Below are positions 17,493 to 27,455 of a stretch of DNA of 64,000 nucleotides, piece by piece. How positions within the stretch are numbered: the first letter of the stretch is position 1; each line of letters starts with the position of its first letter. The notes below the pieces were generated by a model. The model did no database searches, was not told the DNA's origin, and saw only the letters and a list, made by a program, of their open reading frames with translations. The stretch spans positions 3,667,001-3,731,000 of the forward strand of contig NZ_CP112874.1 in NCBI RefSeq assembly GCF_029910235.1, given 5' to 3'. A program made the position numbers and the translations under genes. Origin of the DNA: Pseudanabaena galeata CCNP1313 (GTDB taxonomy: Bacteria; Cyanobacteriota; Cyanobacteriia; Pseudanabaenales; Pseudanabaenaceae).

Positions 17493-20400
17493 TTACCAAG
17501 GATTACCAATTATAGTGAATGTAGACCAAAATTTTGGATGCTGAAATTTAAATTGTTTGGTATCACTAAACATGTAAACTTGAGTGCGTCTAAATGCTTC
17601 AGCTTTAATTATTGCAGGATTATTTTTTAATTCTTGATAAAATTTTTCCATAAATTCAGGAGCTACAGAATCATCTAATTTCCACAATGAGCCAATTACA
17701 GACTTTATATTTGCTCTCACAGCAGCACCAGAAAAACCTAATTCAGATTCTTCATTACCTTGGGTTGTTTCACAAGCGCTCAATACTAACATGCTAACAT
17801 TTTTCCAATTAAACTCACGGATTCGATCTAAGCTTATAAAGCTATCAAAAAAGTGAATTCTTCCCTTTCCAGTTTTTGTTTCAAATTTTGCATGTGTAGC
17901 TATATGGACAATTCCAAAATCACTAGAATTTCTTAGGCTTTCTTCAGTAAATTCACTGTCCAGAATAGGAATTGTGTTCCAAATATTAGCGACATTACTA
18001 GCTTCTTTTTTAACGTTTGGTAAATTTGACAGTCCACTTTCTTTGCTAAAAATCGAAGATCCTAAAAACCGTAAGTTGTAGTTATTGACTCTAGATACTC
18101 TTGTATCCGTTAAAGAAAGACTTGGCATCAATCCCACGCTATAGTTTTGCACAAGATACTGATTTCGACTCTTTTGTATTGCTGCAATAGGAATCTTTCG
18201 GAGACTATTAGGCAAGACAAACGTTAAGTTCTTAATCTCTTGCTTCTCTAAATGGTTACTCAATGGTTGTATTAACCACTTGTGAAGTTTTTGTGATGAT
18301 TGTTCGTATTCATATAAAGAATCACCCTCAGCGTAACGCGCAACAGATCTTCTATGCTCATCTGCCTCACTCTCAATATCTCTTCTTCTAATAAATTGGG
18401 AGCCAACTTTAACAGTTTTGTAAGTAGGCTTACCATTTGCAGTGACTAAAGTTAGCTCTAGGATGTCGCAGGAGTCGGGGAGTTTGGTGATTTCGAGATC
18501 GGTTAGTGAGGGAGATATAGCGTTGGGCTTAGATGGGGGATTGTAACAAACATCTTGGGAATTACGATCTTTTTTCCTTTCGTCCATGCGATCGGGCATG
18601 AAGGTGACATAGAGTAGTGCGGGGTTAACACCAGTCTCACTTTGCACACGGCGTAGGGTTTCTTGGACTTCGGTGAGAGTCATTGCCTTGGGTGATTGGT
18701 AATCGGAGATTGACTCTTTGAAAAACTCAGCAAACTGTCTGGTGTAAAACTCTTCAGGAGGGAAGGGGGATCGATCGCCTTCATCTACCCACTGCACTCT
18801 AGGAGGCTCTTTGAGAGGCTGCGTTGCCAAGAAAATCGTGAAATTTGGGGCGGTAATGATTTGGATATTGCCCTGTGTGTAGGGACCAGGAAACGATCGC
18901 GGTGTAAAGATGGTGTTTCCTGCGCCAGTTGTCAGGACTCCATCAGTACCATTAATCAATGAGCTAAAAACATTGAAAGGCTCAAACCTTATGCCACCAT
19001 CATGACGAATGATGATCACCCCGTCCCCTTCTGTTCCTGCGGTACTGACACTGGCTACCAATCCATTTTGGTCAACGAAAGTTCCACTAATCCTCACAAA
19101 GCGATTCGATGTCAGATCGACAGTCCCGCCAACACCTCCAAATCCTTGAGCATTGGCTGGACCAATAAATATATCTGAGTCAGGATCGAGAAAGATATTA
19201 CCGCCATTGCCAGATAATCCCACAGCACTGAGAGTCCCAGTCGTGATCGCAGTGCGTGCTTGAATGTTGATGTTACCGCCCGATGTGCCATCAACATTGA
19301 GATTGCCTGTGGTCACGATGCCCTGTGGAGTTAATAGCGTCAGGCTATTGCCAGCCCCTACAGCAGAGGCGAGGTTAATATCTTGAGTGGTGACATTGCC
19401 TGTTGCGGCATTGATAGTGAGATTGGCGGCTGTCCCTGCTTGAATGTTGATCGGCGCACCAATATTAATATCGCCATTGAGAGTGCTGAGGGTGGAATTG
19501 CCTGTAATTGTAATTGGATTGGATATCTGCAAGCTATTAACTGTATTAATACCGCCTGATAGACCAATATTGCTGGCGTTGAAGCTGATGGTACTTAGGC
19601 GATCGCTAGTCCCAAGTGCGCCATTGAGATTGATGTTGCCATTACCCGCATTGAGAGTTAATCCAAAGTTATTGCCAGTCAGACTATTAACAGTTCCATT
19701 GGTGCTAATGTTGCCGTTATTGCTATTGATAGCGATGTTGGTGTTAAGGCGCGTATTACCAGTGAGAGTGAGCGCTTGACCAGTAGTGGTGATATCAGCA
19801 TTGAGATTAATCACTGAGGCTATTAAGTTGGCTGAGGTGTTGAATGTGATGGGGGCTGTAACTGAGAGGCTACCAACACTGGTATCGCCGATCGCAAGCT
19901 TCACATTAGTAATTATGGAGAGTGCTGCTGATGTAAGATTAAATGCGGTTAAATCTGTACCACCTAAAACAATGTTTCGCCCTACTGAGCTAGGTCTTAG
20001 GGTGAGTGTACCAGTTCCACTAAACGGTGCTGCTAAGTTAATCTGGTCAGCAATCAGAGATATAGCATTACTTCCTGCGGCAAGTCCACCATTGAGTGCG
20101 ATAGTACCAGTGCCTGCGTTGAGAGTTGATGGCGCTGTGAAAGTTGCTAAGGAATTCAAATTAATATCGCTATTAGCTGTTGAGATACTTCCATTAATAT
20201 TTGTGTTTTGGGCTGCGGTTATGAATCCCGTTAGAGCCGTTGTACTACCAACATTTCCTAGAAAATTAACAGTGCCTGTACTGGCAGTTATAGTAAGATT
20301 CCTCGCACCATCAATGGTACTCGTAAAGGTAACATTTCCACTGGAAACTATTCCTGTGCTAATGGTTGCATCTCCTAGTAGAACAACTTTGCCATTAAAA

Positions 20401-22799
20401 GTAATATTACCTCCACTGGAAGCAGAGTCAGATCCACCCGTGATAACGCTATTCACACTAATTCCATTAGGAGCGCTAAAAGTAACGTTACCACCTTTGC
20501 CAGAAACAGAATTAGCAGTTATGTTATAAGCTGTGATTTTACCCTGAAAGCTTGTGAGACTAATATTACTAGCTGATTCTCCATTGTTAAAACCAATATC
20601 AGATGTAATTCCACCTAAGCCAGTTGTAATATCCCCTTGAGCGGATATTATCACCGTACCTGAAGATCGTTTATCAGTACTATTGACAGGAACACTTGCA
20701 CTATCACTTCCCGCATCTAATATTACATTGTTAAGAAGAGCTACAGAACCATTAGTACTAATTATAGTTATATTGCCAGCACTACGTTCAACTGAATTAC
20801 TTACAGCATCTAAACTGCTTTCGGGAAAAGACTCTACACCGCATTTAGCAAAAACAAAAGCTGTGCAGCTAAATGTAATGTCCCCAGTTGCTTTTACAGA
20901 AACGTCGCCGCCGTTTTTAGATTGGGAAAAAGCACGTAAGAGTCCTGCAATAGTTACCTCCCCACCAGCATTGATCTTAATACTTCCTGAATTTGCGTCT
21001 GAAGTATTACCAAAAGAAATAACATCGATTGAGTCGCCGTTTACTGCAATGTTACCCGTAGAATTTAGCTCGACATTCCCTCCATCGCCTTCATTTGCCA
21101 AACTACGAGCAACAATAGTGCCAGTACTAATGTTAGGTGCTGTAATTGTAATATTTCTACCTCCAGCCTGAAGAACACTATTTGAGTCCAATATAAAATT
21201 TGCTCCTGCCCTAAAGATTACATCTCCAGTTCCAGTTTGCAGCGTAAGTGTTGGCTTTGCAGGTGTTTGAGCATCTATAGCTCTTGAAATTAGATTTCCA
21301 CTTGTAAGACCATTATCCCCAATTCTAATATTATTGCTTGCTTCAAGAATAAGATTGAAATTCCCATCCAGCAATTCAATCGTTGTTTGACTAATAGTTA
21401 TATCGTCTCCATTAAAATTAGATTCAAAAATTTCAAGAGGAACTGGCACAGCTATTGAATCTACTACGTCATTCCCAATATAGATATTGGTGGGATCGAG
21501 TAATAATGTTCCACCTTTTCCGATCACAGCATTAAGATCTACTTTTCCATCAAAAACAAGATTCTGTTTACCAGAAACCTCAACAAAACCACCATCACCA
21601 GAAATCGCTCCTCCACGCGCACTAATATTCCCAAAAAATCTTGTCGCATTATCTGCCCATACAATTACCCTGCCCCCATTCCCAGACTGCAACGCATCAG
21701 CCTTAATAGTTGAATTTGCACTCACAAAAGTCATCAACGCATTTGGAATAATTCCCTTACCCTGAAAATCCCCACCAATAAATACCGAACCACCACCATT
21801 CACACCCGAAGCATCGAGATTTGCACCCACTAAACCAACGAGATCGCCTAATATCTGAATCTTGGAAGTAACTTGAGAAGGATTAGCCACAGGCGACGAA
21901 ACCGACACAGTTCCACTCACGATCGCAGTTCCCGCCGTATTCGGAATCACCGTCTGTGAATTGGTTAATTGCGCTTGTCCCTGACTATTCAGTGATACAC
22001 CCGTATTACTATCCAACTTACCAGTAGTTAATAGACTTGGTAGATCCAAAGCCTTAACTGGCAAAGGATTACCCTGAGCATCCTTGGGTTGCGGAAACTC
22101 AAAATTTAGTCCTTCCACCCCAACATTCAGCCGCAACCGACCATCAGGCACAGCCACAATGCTCACTGAACCATTAGGCGCAGACACTGTTCCCGTATTT
22201 ACAACAGTTGGTGCTGCTAAAGTTACTGACTTGCCATCATTAACACTGAGATTCCCAGAATTAACGATCACCGCAGGATTGTTAGGATCGAACTCTAAAC
22301 CAGTTATATTCCCTGACAAGTTGCTGTAACTTGGATTATAAATATCCAGATGGCGATCGCCAAACCAAGCAGTTCTCGCAGTCGAAGCCGTAAAGCTGCC
22401 ATTAACATTTAGTTGAGCATTATTACCAAAAATGAATCCCGCAGGATTTAACAAATATAAATTCGCATTGGAGCCTGTAACCTGAATAGTGCCATTAATC
22501 AGCGAAGGATCACCCCCAGTCACACCCCCAAGTACATTCTGCACCTGCGGTGAAACTACAAAGTTAGCCGTTTGACCTGTCTGGACATTAAAGCCTTGGA
22601 AACTATGAAATACGTTTGCGCCATTGCCTGACGTAGTTCCACCCTTAATATCAATGCGATCACCATTTGGTAAAACTACTGTCCCAGTCCCGTCATTCGC
22701 AGGCACAATCTGCACTTGTGCGATCGCAGGTAAAGCTTGCAAGATTTGTAAAGAAAATGCAACAAATAAAACTTGAAGCCCATTCATAGCTGAGCGCAT
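17493..22799 (-). CDS. Two-partner-secretion exoprotein (haemagglutinin-like) with C-terminal CHAT protease
   Basis: 1768 residues. Signal peptide 1-27 (second Met at 22787 is an alternative start). TPS secretion domain about 28-290, with the typical NLYLLNPAGFIFG and NGSFTASTA segments that fold into a right-handed beta helix and guide export. A long beta-helix passenger with many GNI/TGN turns runs to about 1340. The last 330 residues form a CHAT domain with His1636 (HIATHAKF) and Cys1676 (VLSACETT). The divergent TpsB gene at 23004 is its natural transporter. So the product is expected outside the cell or at the surface, carrying a cysteine protease. That topology is inferred from known TPS systems. 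Confidence 0.85.
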   Translation of the reverse strand: MRSAMNGLQVLFVAFSLQILQALPAIAQVQIVPANDGTGTVVLPNGDRIDIKGGTTSGNGANVFHSFQGFNVQTGQTANFVVSPQVQNVLGGVTGGDPSLINGTIQVTGSNANLYLLNPAGFIFGNNAQLNVNGSFTASTARTAWFGDRHLDIYNPSYSNLSGNITGLEFDPNNPAVIVNSGNLSVNDGKSVTLAAPTVVNTGTVSAPNGSVSIVAVPDGRLRLNVGVEGLNFEFPQPKDAQGNPLPVKALDLPSLLTTGKLDSNTGVSLNSQGQAQLTNSQTVIPNTAGTAIVSGTVSVSSPVANPSQVTSKIQILGDLVGLVGANLDASGVNGGGSVFIGGDFQGKGIIPNALMTFVSANSTIKADALQSGNGGRVIVWADNATRFFGNISARGGAISGDGGFVEVSGKQNLVFDGKVDLNAVIGKGGTLLLDPTNIYIGNDVVDSIAVPVPLEIFESNFNGDDITISQTTIELLDGNFNLILEASNNIRIGDNGLTSGNLISRAIDAQTPAKPTLTLQTGTGDVIFRAGANFILDSNSVLQAGGRNITITAPNISTGTIVARSLANEGDGGNVELNSTGNIAVNGDSIDVISFGNTSDANSGSIKINAGGEVTIAGLLRAFSQSKNGGDVSVKATGDITFSCTAFVFAKCGVESFPESSLDAVSNSVERSAGNITIISTNGSVALLNNVILDAGSDSASVPVNSTDKRSSGTVIISAQGDITTGLGGITSDIGFNNGESASNISLTSFQGKITAYNITANSVSGKGGNVTFSAPNGISVNSVITGGSDSASSGGNITFNGKVVLLGDATISTGIVSSGNVTFTSTIDGARNLTITASTGTVNFLGNVGSTTALTGFITAAQNTNINGSISTANSDINLNSLATFTAPSTLNAGTGTIALNGGLAAGSNAISLIADQINLAAPFSGTGTLTLRPSSVGRNIVLGGTDLTAFNLTSAALSIITNVKLAIGDTSVGSLSVTAPITFNTSANLIASVINLNADITTTGQALTLTGNTRLNTNIAINSNNGNISTNGTVNSLTGNNFGLTLNAGNGNINLNGALGTSDRLSTISFNASNIGLSGGINTVNSLQISNPITITGNSTLSTLNGDINIGAPINIQAGTAANLTINAATGNVTTQDINLASAVGAGNSLTLLTPQGIVTTGNLNVDGTSGGNINIQARTAITTGTLSAVGLSGNGGNIFLDPDSDIFIGPANAQGFGGVGGTVDLTSNRFVRISGTFVDQNGLVASVSTAGTEGDGVIIIRHDGGIRFEPFNVFSSLINGTDGVLTTGAGNTIFTPRSFPGPYTQGNIQIITAPNFTIFLATQPLKEPPRVQWVDEGDRSPFPPEEFYTRQFAEFFKESISDYQSPKAMTLTEVQETLRRVQSETGVNPALLYVTFMPDRMDERKKDRNSQDVCYNPPSKPNAISPSLTDLEITKLPDSCDILELTLVTANGKPTYKTVKVGSQFIRRRDIESEADEHRRSVARYAEGDSLYEYEQSSQKLHKWLIQPLSNHLEKQEIKNLTFVLPNSLRKIPIAAIQKSRNQYLVQNYSVGLMPSLSLTDTRVSRVNNYNLRFLGSSIFSKESGLSNLPNVKKEASNVANIWNTIPILDSEFTEESLRNSSDFGIVHIATHAKFETKTGKGRIHFFDSFISLDRIREFNWKNVSMLVLSACETTQGNEESELGFSGAAVRANIKSVIGSLWKLDDSVAPEFMEKFYQELKNNPAIIKAEAFRRTQVYMFSDTKQFKFQHPKFWSTFTIIGNPW

Positions 22800-23003
22800 A
22801 GACCCTATCCCTGATTCACTTAAGCCCTAAATTACTCAAAAGCCATATAAATTTAGCCCTTGAGCTTAAATCTATATTTTTCTGATTAATTGGCTAGCAA
22901 TATATAGCAAAAAGGTGTATAAATCACGCACTTACCGACAATTTTTTTGAGATTGTCAGTTTAAGTCAGTAAAAAGCATTTATCTAGGGGCTAACGTCTG
23001 TCT
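22800..23003. promoter_or_regulatory. Divergent promoter region tpsA / tpsB
   Basis: A 204-bp A+T-rich spacer between the divergent exoprotein and transporter genes. It must hold both promoters. GATTGTCAGTTTAAGTCAG and TATATAGC are visible, but no defined operator can be named. Confidence 0.4.
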
Positions 23004-24695
23004 ATGTTGTTCACAAAGCTTATATCTAACTACATATCAAAGATTCCTGTATTCGTGATCACGATTTTTTGCTATGGGGTAACCAATATCGCAATTAACT
23101 CAAATGCGATCGCGCAATCTGCACCAACTAGCCAACAACCAGCAGAAGATACTTTTACAATTACTGATGTCATATTCAGCGAAAGTCGAATCTATACAGA
23201 TGAAGATTGGGAACCGTATAGAAGAGCGATTCGATGGAAAGATGACATGACAGTAAAAAAGATAGAAGCTATTCTCGAACAGCTAATTTATGAACTCTAT
23301 ATCAATAAAGGGTATATAACCTCTAGAGTAGAACTTGCGTCAAATAAAACTGATCATCTCCATAGAATTGTGAAGATCAACATATTAGAAGGTGGTTTAT
23401 GTAATATTTTTCCCAACAAATCACAACCAACAACACGATTAAATATAAACTATATTCTTGATCGCATTCAAATTCCAAATACCATTCCCCTTAGCGTTAA
23501 TCGACTAGAAGATCAGTTACGACTATTAAAAAACGATCCTCAATTTGAGAATGTGGAATTTACACTAGAACCCTCTGCTCTAGATGAGCCATGTCAACAT
23601 AAACCAGCTTTTCCAAGAAATTCCAATCTCTTTGTCCTAGTAAAAGAAGCAAATCCATTAAGTATTAGTACTTCTATTAATAATTACTCACCACCCAGTG
23701 TGGGCGGCGAGCAGATAGGCGTAAATGCTAGTCATCAAAATCTTACAGGAATGGGCGATCGGCTTAGTTTCAATTACAATCGCTCCTTTACAGGCGGCTC
23801 TAATGTCTATGACTTTAGCTACACAACCCCGCTAAACCCGATGAATGGCTCACTAAATTTACGAACTGCACTTACTCGCAGCACAATTACAGAGGCTCCA
23901 TTTGATCGCTTTGGCATTGCCGCCAAATCACAACTCTACGAAATTCAATATCGCCAGCCCTTCATTCGTTCATTCGTTGAAGAGTTTGCGCTCTCTTTTG
24001 GATTTACCGCCAAAGATGGACAAACATTTCTATTTAACAATCTCGCTACTCCCTTTGGATTTGGGGCAGATGTTAATGGCATTACCCGCACCAGCGTATT
24101 CAGCTTTGGACAGGACTACCTCAAACGCGACGAACAAGGAGCTTGGTTCTTTCAATCAGTTTTTAAATTAGGAACAGGATTAGTAAACTCTACAATCAAT
24201 CAGTCCCCGATCCCTGATAGCCGTTTTTTAAATTGGAATTTCCAAGGTCAACGCTGGCAAAGGATAAATGACGATAACCTCTTGATTTTGCAAGCTGACC
24301 TCCAAGTAACACCCGATAGCCTCTTACCCTCAGAGCAATTTATCGTTGGCGGCGGACAAACTTTAAGAGGCTACCGCCAAAGTGCAAGATCTGGCGATAA
24401 TGGACTTCGTTTTTCGGCAGAAAATCGGATCACTTTGCAACGAAATGGCGCAGGTCAATCAATTTTTCAGATTGCTCCATTCTTTAACATGGGTTCTGTC
24501 TGGAATCGAGACGACAATCCTAATTTTTTATCAGGGAAAAACTTCTTGATGAGCTTTGGTACGGGAATTATTTGGGAGCCACTCAAAAATTTAAACATGA
24601 GACTTGATTATGCGATTCCCATCACATCTATTGATGATCGCGGTAATAATCTCCAAGACAAAGGAATTAACTTTAGTTTTAACTATAAATTTTAG
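23004..24695 (+). CDS. ShlB/FhaC/HecB family outer-membrane transporter (TpsB)
   Basis: 563 residues. Signal peptide about 1-38 (ends NAIAQS). POTRA-type periplasmic region about 50-200 (VIFSESRIYTDEDWEPYR, INKGYITSRVEL, VKINILEGG). 16-strand Omp85-type barrel about 220-563, including the substrate-critical L6 motif as LRGY in GGGQTLRGYRQSA, and the terminal strand ending NYKF with the expected final Phe. It should export the exoprotein encoded divergently at 17493-22799. Confidence 0.88.
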   Translation: MLFTKLISNYISKIPVFVITIFCYGVTNIAINSNAIAQSAPTSQQPAEDTFTITDVIFSESRIYTDEDWEPYRRAIRWKDDMTVKKIEAILEQLIYELYINKGYITSRVELASNKTDHLHRIVKINILEGGLCNIFPNKSQPTTRLNINYILDRIQIPNTIPLSVNRLEDQLRLLKNDPQFENVEFTLEPSALDEPCQHKPAFPRNSNLFVLVKEANPLSISTSINNYSPPSVGGEQIGVNASHQNLTGMGDRLSFNYNRSFTGGSNVYDFSYTTPLNPMNGSLNLRTALTRSTITEAPFDRFGIAAKSQLYEIQYRQPFIRSFVEEFALSFGFTAKDGQTFLFNNLATPFGFGADVNGITRTSVFSFGQDYLKRDEQGAWFFQSVFKLGTGLVNSTINQSPIPDSRFLNWNFQGQRWQRINDDNLLILQADLQVTPDSLLPSEQFIVGGGQTLRGYRQSARSGDNGLRFSAENRITLQRNGAGQSIFQIAPFFNMGSVWNRDDNPNFLSGKNFLMSFGTGIIWEPLKNLNMRLDYAIPITSIDDRGNNLQDKGINFSFNYKF

Positions 24696-24726
24696 AGCTT
24701 GACTATTTTTTCTTGTCGCCATTTTT

Positions 24727-24856
24727 AAAGAGCAGTAAAGCAGGGCAACCAAAGGGGGACTGACCCTACCCCAAAATTTAGATTGCTTTACGGGCTGCGC
24801 CACAGGGCAAGCCCCAAACTTATGCTATGGAACGAATTCATTGCCCGTAACATCAG
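24727..24856. repeat. Decayed MITE remnant
   Basis: The stretch shares CAGGGCAACCA...GACCCCTACC-like segments and a right end GTAACATCAG with the MITEs at 32023 and 39804, with many changes. It lies behind the tpsB gene. Assignment is tentative. Confidence 0.4.
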
Positions 24857-24940
24857 TAAATATAGTCACTGCTTGTAAACTTTATCAAATCCTATAACCA
24901 TCGACAGGAGGATTAAGCTTGCTTAAATTGTTTAGGCTCA

Positions 24941-26471
24941 TCAATCATCATCTTTTTTCTTACCACCTTTTTTTGAAGGAAGTTCGCGTTTCGAGGGCGG
25001 GATTAAGCGTTCGTCAGGTCTGAGTTCCAACGCTTTAGAAAAAGCTGCGATCGCCTCATTCTCACGCCCCATACTTCTCAGTAATAATCCCTTTGCTCCC
25101 CATGCATCAGCACTATTAGGATCGATTTTGATCGCTTCTTCTACTTTTGCCAGAGCTTGCTGAGGTTTGTTATTGCGATTAAGGATCAAGGCTTGGGCAA
25201 GTAACTCTTTAACGGATAAAGGCGTTGGGGTTGTAGTCGATGATGGTGTAGGAGGTGTCGAGGCGATCGCCGTTGGGGTTACTGTCGATGATGGTGTAGG
25301 AGGAGTTGGCGCGATCGCCGTTGGACTCGGTAAGTTGGAAACTACGGGATTATTAACAACTTCAGGTGCATTTTTTGCAGTTTTGCTGATGATTGCCATG
25401 ATCACTACTAGCAGCAAAGCAACGCCTCCAGTGACCCAAACCCAAATAGGAAATGGTTTGCGCGACGAGGACTCTTGGAAGGCGACAGTGTGAGGGTTTC
25501 TATAGGAAGAATCGCCTTGAGAACCTGCTGCTTGCGTAGCAACCTGCGACGACGTGATGATAGTTGCGGCGTTGTTGGTCATATTGCTGGCACTCACGAC
25601 GGTAGGCAAATCATGCTCAGTAACATTGGGCAGAGAGGCGATCGCCGCTAACACTTCTGAAGCAGTCTGATAACGTTGACGGAAATCGTAACGCACCATT
25701 TTGTCGAGAATATCTAGAAATTGCGGTGAGTAATTACCCTGTAAGCGATCGCGCCAAACCAGTTCCGCAGTTTCAGGATGCTCAGCGAATAGGCATGGCT
25801 CTGCGCCCGTAATTGCTTGGATTGCCATCATCCCCACCGCATAAATGTCACTACTAAAACGCGGCTTGCCATTAAGTTGCTCGATGGGCATATATCCAGG
25901 GGAACCGATCGCGATCGTCAGATTTGTATTACCTTGCGGATCAACTGCCAAACTACCAATTTCTTTAACTGCTCCAAAGTCGATCAAAACAATTTTGCGA
26001 TCGCTGTTACGGCGAATTAAGTTGGCTGGCTTGATATCACGATGGACAACATTGCGCTCATGCACATATACCAGTATTTCTAAAACCTCTTTGAGCAAGG
26101 CGATCGCCACAGCTTCAGGCGATCGCCACAGCTTCAGGCGATCGCTTGCCATTACCAATCTCCTGCGTGAGATCTTTGCCGTCAGCAAATTCTTGGACTA
26201 AATAAAATTCTTCGCCTTCCTGAAAGTGGGCAAGTAAACGCGGAATGCGATCGTGTGAACCCAGAGAATAAAGCATCTCGGCTTCTTGATCGAAGAGACG
26301 CTTAGCAGTTTCCAACACAAAAGGCTCATGGGATAAAGGCTTAAGCTGCTTCACCACGCAAGTGGGATGCGTTGGCAAATCAATATCTTCAGCCAGATAT
26401 GTCTGACCGAAGCCACCACCACCAAGGTGACTAATAATTTTGTAATGTCCTCTAAGTATGGTGTTTATCAC
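24941..26471 (-). pseudogene. Ser/Thr protein kinase with TPR tail, split by a 19-bp duplication
   Basis: Read from GTG 26471, the kinase has its glycine loop (GGGGFGQTYLAED) and lysine (CVVKQL) but stops at 26115. The rest, HRDIKPANL, DFG (LIDFGAVKEIG), a membrane helix (WVWVTGGVALLLVVIMAII), a Pro/Thr-rich linker and two TPRs, continues in another frame down to 24941. Between them lies a perfect tandem duplication of 19 bp (26100-26137). Removing one copy restores a single 503-residue Hanks-type kinase. It is therefore either a recent pseudogene, a slippage-switched gene, or an assembly error. The kinase start is 2 bp after the stop of the upstream membrane protein, so they are coupled. Confidence 0.85.
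26100..26137. repeat. 19-bp tandem duplication anchored on HIP1
   Basis: Two exact copies of GCGATCGCCACAGCTTCAG followed by a third GCGATCGC. Each unit starts with the HIP1 octamer, which gives 8 bp of homology for slippage or recombination. Confidence 0.9.
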
Positions 26472-26473
26472 GA

Positions 26474-27133
26474 TTAATCTGAGTTCTCTTTTGAGCTGAA
26501 GTAAAAACCAAGGGCTGTACCAATTAAGCCAGTCTGAGCGGTCAAGATGAATGTAATTAAATCCTTGGCTAAAGCACTAGTTTTGTCAAATGAACTATTC
26601 TTCTTTTCATCAACAATAAGTCCAGACATTCCTACTAAAATAATAATGAGGATAAAGCTAGTTGCAATGGTTCCACCAAGTGTGTAAGTTAAAAAAGTAG
26701 CCAAATTTGTGCGAGTTTTCTCTCGTGCTGCTTGCATCGCCGTCTTATGCAAATCAAGAGGAACAACAGAATTCTTATCTTTAGCTTCCTTGACTTCATG
26801 AAGATATGAGCCATCTTTAAGTTGGATGAAGACCTTCCCCCCTTTATTAGCGATAACATCATGAATGTACGCAGCTACTGATACTGCTCTTTTGACTGCA
26901 TCTGGTTCAGAAAGTTTTTGCTCATCTGCAAACCACTTAATTAGATTAGATGTCTGAGAGTCAGGAATTAAGGGTTCAGTTTTGCCAGAAAATTCTTTCT
27001 TAGAAATAGCAGAAATTTGTTGTTTGGATTCATCTGGACTGTCGTCAGGTAGAACATCAGACATAAAATAAAATTTTCTTGGCTCACTACTAGCGTTACC
27101 ACGACCTCTAACAGACACCGTATATTTTTGCAT
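26474..27133 (-). CDS. Two-helix membrane protein upstream of the kinase
   Basis: 219 residues from ATG 27133 (an in-frame GTG lies at 27145). Residues 1-140 are polar, with a segment (LIKWFADEQKLSEPDAVKRAVSVAAYIHDVI) that resembles a ribbon-helix-helix-like regulatory part, then two membrane helices at about 152-176 and 195-215. Family not recognised. It is 2 bp from the kinase gene and on the same strand, so a functional link (kinase substrate or sensor) is plausible. Confidence 0.65.
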   Translation of the reverse strand: MQKYTVSVRGRGNASSEPRKFYFMSDVLPDDSPDESKQQISAISKKEFSGKTEPLIPDSQTSNLIKWFADEQKLSEPDAVKRAVSVAAYIHDVIANKGGKVFIQLKDGSYLHEVKEAKDKNSVVPLDLHKTAMQAAREKTRTNLATFLTYTLGGTIATSFILIIILVGMSGLIVDEKKNSSFDKTSALAKDLITFILTAQTGLIGTALGFYFSSKENSD

Positions 27134-27282
27134 TACTTTAAACACGTTTTTATAGTTACTTAGTATAGCTTTGGAGAATTACAATCAAAATTAGCAGTAA
27201 ATTTTTATTTCAAATTTTGTTATACATTGGTGCAAACATTTGCTAATATGGAAATCGCTCTTTGAACAAACGAGCAAATTTA

Positions 27283-27354
27283 GGGTGACTGGCGCAGTGG
27301 TAGCGCATCGGACTCTTAATCCGCTGGCCCTGGGTTCAAATCCCAGGTCACCCA
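27283..27354 (+). tRNA. tRNA-Lys (anticodon CUU)
   Basis: A 72-nt cloverleaf: acceptor GGGTGAC/GTCACCC with discriminator A, D arm GCGCAGTGGTAGCGC, anticodon loop CTCTTAA with CTT at 27315-27317, T arm CTGGGTTCAAATCCCAG. CCA is not encoded. A triloop palindrome follows at 27365. Confidence 0.95.
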
Positions 27355-27364
27355 TTATCAAAAT

Positions 27365-27407
27365 ACAAAAGAGAGATGCAACGCTTCGCGTTGCATCTCT
27401 CTTTTGT
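27365..27407 (+). terminator. Perfect palindrome after tRNA-Lys
   Basis: 20-nt arms (ACAAAAGAGAGATGCAACGC) with loop TTC, ending in TTTTGTT. It lies 10 bp after the tRNA and about 50 bp after the acsF stop on the other strand, so it can end both transcripts. Confidence 0.75.
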
Positions 27408-27455
27408 TAAAAGACAAGAGTGATCGCAATGCGATCGCTCTTCCTCTTTTGGTGA

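Noticed and set aside
19444..22329. Long open frames on the plus strand opposite the exoprotein gene (e.g. 19786-20529)
   Set aside because: They are antisense shadows of the beta-helix repeats, with low-complexity Leu/Pro/Val-rich translations and no ribosome-binding sites.
25167..25493. Plus-strand frame with VDDGVGGV repeats inside the kinase
   Set aside because: It is the complement of the Pro/Thr-rich linker of the kinase gene and has no start context.
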